IMG/VR virus record: IMGVR_UViG_3300047548_000468
Location: 1 to 47,295 of that record
Reading direction: 5' to 3' (one strand)
DNA length: 47,295 nt
Source: a virus
The notes under the pieces were generated by a model, which saw only the letters and a program-made list of their open reading frames with translations, did no database searches and was not told the DNA's origin. A program made the translations under genes and the position numbers. The stretch's first letter is position 1; every line of letters begins with the position of its first letter. Shown one piece after another: positions 43,171-47,295 of this stretch.

Positions 43171-43887
43171 ATGAGAGACATCAAGACGTTTGCAGACCTG
43201 TTGTGGTATCTTCAAGAATCAAAGCGAGCACAGTCACCTAAGACACAGGCTGTCCTCAAGATTCTGGGAGATAACCCTACAGGTCTCTTTCGTTGTTGCC
43301 TTCGTGCCACGCTCCACGAGCAGGGTATCGATGTAGGGCAACCTGCAGCACAAATCCGTGACCTTCGTAGTGCTGGTGTCAATATTCCCAAGCAACCTAG
43401 CAAGGGATACTGCGAGACCCATAACCGTGTAGATACTCTGGATATGATTGATACTCCGTACCTGACTGGTAACGAGTATGCACGAGCCAATTACTCGCCC
43501 AAAGAGATTAAGGCTATCCAGTCATTACTTGGTGAGACAGATGCTTTCACGATGATCAAGACCAGCACACAACTTGAGGTGGACCACCGTATTCCTGTTG
43601 GTCGTATGATGCTGTCTGAAGAGGACATTGAGAGCAAGGTAGATGTCACAGATTTTGAAGCGGTAAACAAGCAGTACCAACTCCTCACTAGAGAAACCAA
43701 CCTATACAAATCACGTATCTGTGAACGCTGTGTAGAGACAGACACCAAGCCATTGGTATTCCTTGGAATCCCTGTCCCAAAGTCTGCTGGTGGAGGACAA
43801 CCATTTGTAGAGGGAAAGAATGACTGCTCGTCCTGCCCATTCGCATTCCCTGAAAAGTTTAGAAGCAAATTAGTCTACGTAGATTAG
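43171..43887 (+). CDS. HNH nuclease, restriction-endonuclease-like
   Basis: 238 residues. The core is LEVDHRIPVGRM (His near 139), then NKQYQLLTRETNLYKSRICERC, an HNH (beta-beta-alpha-metal) nuclease with a CxxC pair. A second pair (CSSCPF) is near the end. The N-terminal half (RAQSPKTQAVLKILGDN...RDLRSAGVNI) looks like a winged-helix DNA-recognition domain. This layout resembles type II HNH restriction enzymes. No methyltransferase partner is in the window. A perfect promoter puts +1 on the ATG. Confidence 0.75.
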   Translation: MRDIKTFADLLWYLQESKRAQSPKTQAVLKILGDNPTGLFRCCLRATLHEQGIDVGQPAAQIRDLRSAGVNIPKQPSKGYCETHNRVDTLDMIDTPYLTGNEYARANYSPKEIKAIQSLLGETDAFTMIKTSTQLEVDHRIPVGRMMLSEEDIESKVDVTDFEAVNKQYQLLTRETNLYKSRICERCVETDTKPLVFLGIPVPKSAGGGQPFVEGKNDCSSCPFAFPEKFRSKLVYVD

Positions 43888-43895
43888 GAGAAATA

Positions 43896-44129
43896 ATGAT
43901 TAAATTTGAAAGCAATATGCTTGTGCTCAACAACGCATTCTCTAATGAGGATGTAGAAGAGATCAATGCCTTTGCAGATTATGTTCGTAACCAAGAACGT
44001 GAACGCATCATTGATTTGCTAGACTCAGAACATTCCGAGTACACATACCAACACCAAGAGAATAAGGGTGCATACATTGATGATTGTTCTGCTTGTTTCG
44101 CTATTGCTATTATAAATGGAGAGAACTAA
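43896..44129 (+). CDS. Tandem small paralog 1 (ERERII type)
   Basis: 77 residues: RNQERERIIDLLDSEH, then DDCSACFAIAIINGEN. It is the first of three neighbouring genes that share E-R-x-R/E-R-I-I-x-L-L, a Cys pair and an A-I/L-I-x-G-E-N ending. AGGAGAAAT precedes ATG 43896. Function unknown; the Cys pairs may bind metal. Confidence 0.6.
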   Translation: MIKFESNMLVLNNAFSNEDVEEINAFADYVRNQERERIIDLLDSEHSEYTYQHQENKGAYIDDCSACFAIAIINGEN

Positions 44130-44308
44130 TGGCTAGTCCAGAGATCGAACAACTGCAAGAAGCAATGGAACTAGGTGCATATCGTGAACGTCAACGTATC
44201 ATCAGACTATTAGAAGAAAACCTTTATCACGATGATGAATGTAATTGTGATGGCTGTATGATAGCTGGATACGTATTTGCACTTATCAAGGGGGAGATTA
44301 ATGAATGA
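44129..44308 (+). CDS. Tandem small paralog 2 (ERQRII type)
   Basis: 59 residues: YRERQRIIRLLEEN, DDECNCDGCMIAGYVFALIKGEINE. The repeated ALIKGE tail is encoded by bases that contain the ribosome site of the next gene. Starts at ATG 44129 on a TAATG junction. Function unknown. Confidence 0.6.
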   Translation: MASPEIEQLQEAMELGAYRERQRIIRLLEENLYHDDECNCDGCMIAGYVFALIKGEINE

Positions 44309-44393
44309 ACCTAATCTATATGATTGGCAGATTGCAATCCTAGACTATTACAAGAAAAATGGGCATCTTATATTTACAAAAGGTAGAAACTAA
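44301..44393 (+). CDS. 30-residue micro-protein
   Basis: ATG 44301 overlaps the stop of the preceding gene and follows GGGGGAG. It reads NEPNLYDWQIAILDYYKKNG, then HLIFTKGRN. Its stop overlaps the next ATG (TAATG). It has the size and packing of the other small genes in this run. No function recognised. Confidence 0.5.
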   Translation: MNEPNLYDWQIAILDYYKKNGHLIFTKGRN

Positions 44394-44593
44394 TGAAACG
44401 ATTTGACATTATCAAACCAGTAGAAAACCACCCAGACCACATTTGTTGCACAGAATGTTGGCAACGTGGGATTGAGTGGGGTGGTGCTGGTGAGCAGGAA
44501 CGCATAATCGCACTACTGGAAGCAGAGCATAAGTGCGAACCATACTTTTGCGGTATTCACCAAGTTATCGCACTTATCAAAGGAGAAAACTAA
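44393..44593 (+). CDS. Tandem small paralog 3 (QERII type)
   Basis: 66 residues: ICCTECWQRGIEWG, EQERIIALLEAEH, then CEPYFCGIHQVIALIKGEN. It is the third copy of the family. The last codons (AAAGGAGAAAAC) are the ribosome site of the next gene. Shares TAATG on both sides. Confidence 0.6.
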   Translation: MKRFDIIKPVENHPDHICCTECWQRGIEWGGAGEQERIIALLEAEHKCEPYFCGIHQVIALIKGEN

Positions 44594-44772
44594 TGAATGA
44601 GGAAACAACAATGGATTTAATTGAAGAAGTATATCTTGCCATTGGACAGGCATCTACTTGCTGGACTGATCTTGGAAATGCTGGGGTATTTGATAGTGGA
44701 CGTGCTACCACCATTGCAGAAGATCTCATTGGCAAGATTGCCGCATATATTGAAATTAAGGCAGAGAACTAA
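44593..44772 (+). CDS. Hypothetical small helical protein
   Basis: 59 residues from ATG 44593 (MNEETTMDLIEEVYLAIGQAS...). It ends in IEIKAEN, similar in letters and ribosome-site coding to the KGEN ends upstream, but lacks the ERII motif. No family recognised. Confidence 0.5.
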   Translation: MNEETTMDLIEEVYLAIGQASTCWTDLGNAGVFDSGRATTIAEDLIGKIAAYIEIKAEN

Positions 44773-44957
44773 TGGCAGTAATCTATTGCGACAACTGTGA
44801 AGTCGGTGTCCACCATACCGATATCTGTTGGGGTGGCAAGAACGGAAAGCCACGTCTTACAAAACAAGAACACAGAAACCTTACCATTAGATACTGGACA
44901 ATTGCAATAGGCATAGTATTTGGAATTAATGCGATAGTCCTATTTCTGCTGAAATAA
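44772..44957 (+). CDS. Zinc-type membrane micro-protein
   Basis: 61 residues with a Cys/His cluster at the N-terminus (YCDNCEVGVHHTDIC) and a C-terminal transmembrane helix (TIAIGIVFGINAIVLFLL). Such tail-anchored zinc proteins are common small accessory proteins. TAATG junction with the gene before. Confidence 0.5.
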   Translation: MAVIYCDNCEVGVHHTDICWGGKNGKPRLTKQEHRNLTIRYWTIAIGIVFGINAIVLFLLK

Positions 44958-44958
44958 A

Positions 44959-45024
44959 TTCGGCGGAAAAGTTCGGCGGTATAGAGTACCAACGCTTGAC
45001 AAACAAGCGACCAAACAGTATAAT
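44959..45024 (+). promoter_or_regulatory. Operator-like promoter of gene 45050
   Basis: TTGACA (44996-45001), 17 bp, TATAAT (45019-45024). The palindrome CGCTTG-ACAAA-CAAGCG (44993-45009) covers the -35. Upstream, TTCGGCGG is repeated at 44959 and 44972, 13 bp apart. Confidence 0.8.
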
Positions 45025-45049
45025 AGATATAACAAACAAAGGAGACACA

Positions 45050-45271
45050 TTGGCTATTAAGAAAACATTCGAAGCATTCGATGCTCGTGGATGGCGAAAG
45101 CACAAGAGCAACGAACGTTTTATTACACTCTATGTCCAGGGACATCACGGAGCAGTCCAGCACGATCTCTCATTGGCAGAGGTTGTAGAGCTTCAGGAAC
45201 TTCTTCAGAAGGCAGTAGCTCAGTCTGGTGAAGAACCAAAGGACAATCCTTGGGGAGAAATGCCTTTCTAA
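45050..45271 (+). CDS. Small basic protein behind an operator-like promoter
   Basis: 73 residues from TTG 45050. AAAGGAG at 45038-45044 is five bases upstream and decides this start; the longer in-frame reading begins inside the promoter. The sequence is basic at the N-terminus (AIKKTFEAFDARGWRKHKSN) with a helix (LAEVVELQELLQKAV). It ends the forward gene run before the non-coding region. Function unknown. Confidence 0.6.
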   Translation: MAIKKTFEAFDARGWRKHKSNERFITLYVQGHHGAVQHDLSLAEVVELQELLQKAVAQSGEEPKDNPWGEMPF

Positions 45272-45297
45272 TTCGGAGGTAGACGCACCACAAAAGT

Positions 45298-45323
45298 GGG
45301 GGGTATCAGAAATGGTATCCCCC
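45298..45323 (+). terminator. Hairpin after gene 45271
   Basis: GGGGGGTATC (45298-45307) pairs with GGTATCCCCC (45314-45323), two GU pairs, six-base loop. There is no T-run, so a rho-independent role is uncertain. Confidence 0.5.
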
Positions 45324-45751
45324 ATTACCTATATAACATATAACCTATAGTACATAGAATCCCCTATATTACAAGATGGTTTTGAGGCTATGGAGCTATT
45401 TGCCATCAAGAGATAGACCTCGCCACAGCTCATTCTGACGCTTCTGAGACAGTGTTTTATGCTGATTTTTACGATAAAGATCTTACTGATATGAAAAATA
45501 TGTGACTGAAAGAGAATGTTTGATAGGGTGTTTGTGTAATAGAGCACTATATATTGGGGGTTCGTAATGTCCCAAACACCACATATGGGGGTTGACAAAC
45601 ATCCAAACATATGCTACAGCCCCATCCCAAACACTATATCTAGTATCTACCCTCCCCAAACACCACAATATGTAGTATTTAATCATATAAAAACACATTG
45701 TTTTTTGTCCAAAACATAACAATTTGGTATCAAAAATGTACAAAATGTACA

Positions 45752-45788
45752 ACTTTCTGGGATTTTTTCAAAAGGGATCGTAATGTCT
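45752..45788 (+). repeat. Composite direct repeat, copy 1
   Basis: ACTTTCTGGGATTTTTT (45752-45768), then six variable bases, then GGATCGTAATGTCT (45775-45788). Confidence 0.8.
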
Positions 45789-45970
45789 TTTTACTATAGG
45801 GGATTGTTGTTATATAGGGTATCAGGTACACTTCTCGCTGCCCCCAAACATCTGTACCAAACAATCCTATTAGACATCTGCACATTTCGGGGGTATCAAA
45901 CAGAGGATCGTAATCCCTATAGGTATATACACTATATAGGTAATAGACAGTACTTCCTGATACCGTCCAA

Positions 45971-46007
45971 ACTTTCTGGGATTTTTTGGAGAAGGATCGT
46001 AATGTCT
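45971..46007 (+). repeat. Composite direct repeat, copy 2
   Basis: The same 17-base element (45971-45987), six variable bases and GGATCGTAATGTCT (45994-46007), 219 bp after copy 1. Confidence 0.8.
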
Positions 46008-46092
46008 AAATTTGGGGAAAAATATTTGGGGATCGTAATGGTTTGTTCGTAAAGGTGTTTGTTAGTATGTTATGACAAAGTTGCGCCCCACC

Positions 46093-46113
46093 TGGGGATA
46101 ACTCTGTGGATAA
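46093..46113 (-). promoter_or_regulatory. DnaA box and near-match
   Basis: TGTGGATAA (46105-46113) is the reverse complement of the consensus TTATCCACA. TGGGGATAA (46093-46101) has one mismatch and lies 12 bp away in the same orientation. Confidence 0.6.
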
Positions 46114-46139
46114 GAGCTACCCCCTGTGGGGAATGATTA

Positions 46140-46406
46140 CTAGTCTGTAGACTCTGCCATTAGGACATCATCAAGGCTCTCAAACCCTGTGTCATCAATC
46201 CCAATCCCAGCAAGCAAGAGGTCGAAGGTCTCATTGATAAAGTTACTAGCAGTTTCGGTACTATCAACAATGCCCTCGCTGATTGCGTAAGCCAGAGGCA
46301 GACCCAAATCGTTATATGAAACAAAGTCTACAAAGTCTTCATCATTACGATAGTTGAGCCAGAGGTCAGACAGGATTAGTGTCTTGTTCTCAAAACTAGT
46401 AGTCAT
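46140..46406 (-). CDS. Hypothetical acidic protein
   Basis: 88 residues, strongly acidic, helical (NFINETFDLLLAGIGIDDTG). It overlaps the neighbouring reverse gene by 11 bases. Small acidic proteins in phage early regions often mimic DNA or bind host factors, but nothing specific is seen. No family recognised. Confidence 0.55.
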   Translation of the reverse strand: MTTSFENKTLILSDLWLNYRNDEDFVDFVSYNDLGLPLAYAISEGIVDSTETASNFINETFDLLLAGIGIDDTGFESLDDVLMAESTD

Positions 46407-46590
46407 AGTGTGTTACCTTTTCTTCCTCGTTGTATGTTTCCAGCAGGTCAGCCATTAGCAGAATACGGTTGATTGCGACATTGGGTGAAATCTGTTTGAT
46501 GTAGAAAGCCACATAATCCAAATCCAATCGCAAGTCTGAAATCAAATCACCAATCCGCTTGGCTACTTTCTCTTCGTCTGATATTGCCAT
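46396..46590 (-). CDS. Hypothetical small protein
   Basis: 64 residues, helical (IGDLISDLRLDLDYVAFYIK). AGGAGT lies just upstream of the reverse start. A TGGTAAAAT box with a TTG-type -35 precedes it. Co-transcribed with the acidic protein gene downstream. Confidence 0.55.
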   Translation of the reverse strand: MAISDEEKVAKRIGDLISDLRLDLDYVAFYIKQISPNVAINRILLMADLLETYNEEEKVTHYDY

Positions 46591-46609
46591 TTATTACTCC
46601 TATGAATCC

Positions 46610-46638
46610 ATTTTACCAGAAGTGGGGGTAGAACGCAA
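46610..46638 (-). promoter_or_regulatory. Reverse promoter of gene 46590
   Basis: TTGCGT (reverse), 17 bp, TAAAAT with TGG extension. Leader of about 13 nt with AGGAGT. Confidence 0.55.
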
Positions 46639-46705
46639 GAGCGAAAGGAAAACTCTCTCACGCCTACCCCCTAGTTCGTAGACGGAACCCCCATTCATCG
46701 TCTAC
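46624..46705. other. Two hairpins between reverse gene blocks
   Basis: GGGGGTAG (46624-46631) pairs with CTACCCCC (46664-46671), and GTAGACG (46678-46684) with CGTCTAC (46699-46705). They could end transcription from the 46716-47206 genes. No T-run is seen. Confidence 0.5.
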
Positions 46706-46715
46706 TCATCCACCA

Positions 46716-47066
46716 CTACATTGTGGTAGGTCCTGTGTATGTTAGCACTGATGCATTCTTCTTAGTCTTATACAAATCGATCTGATTTAGTATCTTAGCA
46801 ATGCGTCGTGTAGGAATCTGAGTCTCGTCAGCAAATACCCAGAAGTCACTGCCGTACTCGTCCATAGGGTACTGGTATGAAAGTTCTTGTGTTTCGAATT
46901 CATCACACTCAATCAGAACGCCAGTCTCAATGTTGTATACCGCTCCGTTGTCGTCGTACACACGAACATAGGGTTCTATAGTGAATGTCTCACTCCAGGT
47001 TGTTTCAGTTTCTTCAGACCAGTCTTCACGGTAGAAGATGTTTAGGTCAAGCACACGGTTGTCCAT
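46716..47066 (-). CDS. Hypothetical acidic protein
   Basis: 116 residues, acidic and aromatic-rich (WSEETETTWSETFTIEPYVRVYDDNG). Its start overlaps the upstream stop. A hairpin covers its stop codon. No family recognised. Confidence 0.55.
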   Translation of the reverse strand: MDNRVLDLNIFYREDWSEETETTWSETFTIEPYVRVYDDNGAVYNIETGVLIECDEFETQELSYQYPMDEYGSDFWVFADETQIPTRRIAKILNQIDLYKTKKNASVLTYTGPTTM

Positions 47067-47206
47067 CAGTCAGCCTTTCTAACATTGATAGAAGTGTCTT
47101 GCCATACCGCTTCGGCTACCTCGTCTTCTGTGTAGTCTTCAGGGTAGTCCACGGTAAATGTGACATAGTGCCCAGTAACACTGTGAATAATCTCTATTTC
47201 AAACAT
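47066..47206 (-). CDS. 46-residue hypothetical protein
   Basis: Reads FEIEIIHSVTGHYVTFTVDYPED and ends VWQDTSINVRKAD: a beta hairpin and a short helix. AGAGAGG lies about seven bases upstream of the reverse ATG 47206. Stop and next start share one base. Confidence 0.5.
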   Translation of the reverse strand: MFEIEIIHSVTGHYVTFTVDYPEDYTEDEVAEAVWQDTSINVRKAD

Positions 47207-47220
47207 TATCTAGCCTCTCT

Positions 47221-47295
47221 TTAGAAGTGGAAGTCCACAGGTACAAGATACCATTGACCACCGACATTTATCCTATCACTGTTCATATGAAGAGG
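47221..47295 (-). CDS. Partial small protein at the window edge
   Basis: The reverse frame is open to the window end. The last 21 codons read NSDRINVGGQWYLVPVDFHF after a possible ATG (47286). The real start may lie beyond the window. No function can be assigned. Confidence 0.45.
   Translation of the reverse strand, partial: PLHMNSDRINVGGQWYLVPVDFHF

Larger units (their letters stand above)
45272..46139. other. Non-coding repeat-rich region, candidate replication origin
   Basis: An AT-rich stretch of 868 bases without a credible gene. It contains GG(A/T)TCGTAAT five times (45559, 45775, 45905, 45994, 46030), five GGTATCA sites (one inverted, at 45957-45965), many CCAAACA elements, and a 17-base repeat. 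At its right end is an exact DnaA-box match. It separates the forward and reverse gene runs. Origin function is inferred from these signals. Confidence 0.5.

Noticed and set aside
45380-45480. A reverse frame of 28 codons with protein-like sequence (RKNQHKTLSQKRQNELWRG)
   Set aside because: No start codon or ribosome site in frame; at most a gene remnant.
45592-45620. TTGACA in the non-coding region as a promoter
   Set aside because: No acceptable -10 at 16-18 bp and no gene downstream in frame.
45329-45752. Two reverse reading frames of about 90 codons
   Set aside because: No ribosome site, Cys/Tyr/Ile-rich composition typical of AT-rich non-coding DNA, and overlap with the repeats.
45793-45802. 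CTATAGGGG as a T7-type phage promoter core
   Set aside because: No single-subunit RNA polymerase gene is seen and the rest of the 23-bp consensus is missing.
45783-46052. A forward reading frame of 89 codons inside the non-coding region
   Set aside because: It begins and ends within the repeated GGATCGTAATG elements, has no ribosome site and low-complexity composition. The repeats fit a cis-acting role better.

Overview
The window looks like a large part of the genome of a tailed, apparently lytic actinobacteriophage (Caudoviricetes, siphovirus-like). Tail genes sit next to phage replication genes, a large terminase and a peptidoglycan hydrolase. A WhiB-family regulator and a ThyX-type thymidylate synthase point to an actinobacterial host. 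I see no integrase, excisionase pair or immunity repressor. The DNA is AT-leaning and rich in AGA, AAA and ATA-type codons. The phage carries eight tRNAs, including Arg(TCT), Ile(TAT) and Lys(TTT), which suggests a host of higher GC content. Capsid and portal genes are not in the window, and both ends cut through genes.

Layout: 1-9122 holds tail genes (tape measure C-terminus, distal tail and hub-like proteins, fibre-like proteins). 9122-23345 is a dense, overlapping forward operon for replication, recombination and packaging: MerR-like protein, DnaB-type helicase, DnaG-type primase, gp32-like SSB, DnaE-type polymerase, MazG, NrdH redoxin, RecA-like recombinase, resolvase-like nuclease, Cas4-like nuclease, RuvC-like resolvase and terminase. 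23354-26821 is nrdI-nrdE-nrdF and ends in a strong terminator. 26922-29845 holds a secreted PA14 protein, small membrane proteins (holin candidates), six tRNAs and an M23 endolysin. 29915-33700 carries small accessory genes (zinc ribbon, dCMP deaminase, WhiB, a glycosylase-like protein, a membrane protein). 33728-37284 is a reverse-strand cassette of four glycosyltransferase-type genes. 37341-39936 holds a candidate structured RNA, a double TUDOR-like protein, GroES, ThyX and two tRNAs. 39928-45271 is a series of very small genes with many individual promoters. 45272-46139 is non-coding, repeat-rich and has a perfect DnaA-box match, so it is a candidate origin. 46140-47295 holds small reverse-strand genes.

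The genes combine into a self-sufficient DNA factory: NrdEF/NrdI/NrdH, MazG, dCMP deaminase and ThyX supply dNTPs and dTMP, while a phage polymerase, primase, helicase, SSB and recombination set copy and resolve DNA. A DUF1599-like protein hints at nucleotide modification.

The most unusual signals are regulatory. About eight genes have a TATAAT-like -10 box placed so that transcription should start at or within about one base of the start codon (leaderless mRNAs). At three other promoters the predicted +1 is the first base of a perfect or near-perfect stem. One of these starts a self-contained RNA of about 90 nt (37341-37433) with an 11-bp closing stem, two internal hairpins and a possible kissing-loop contact. 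I do not recognise it.
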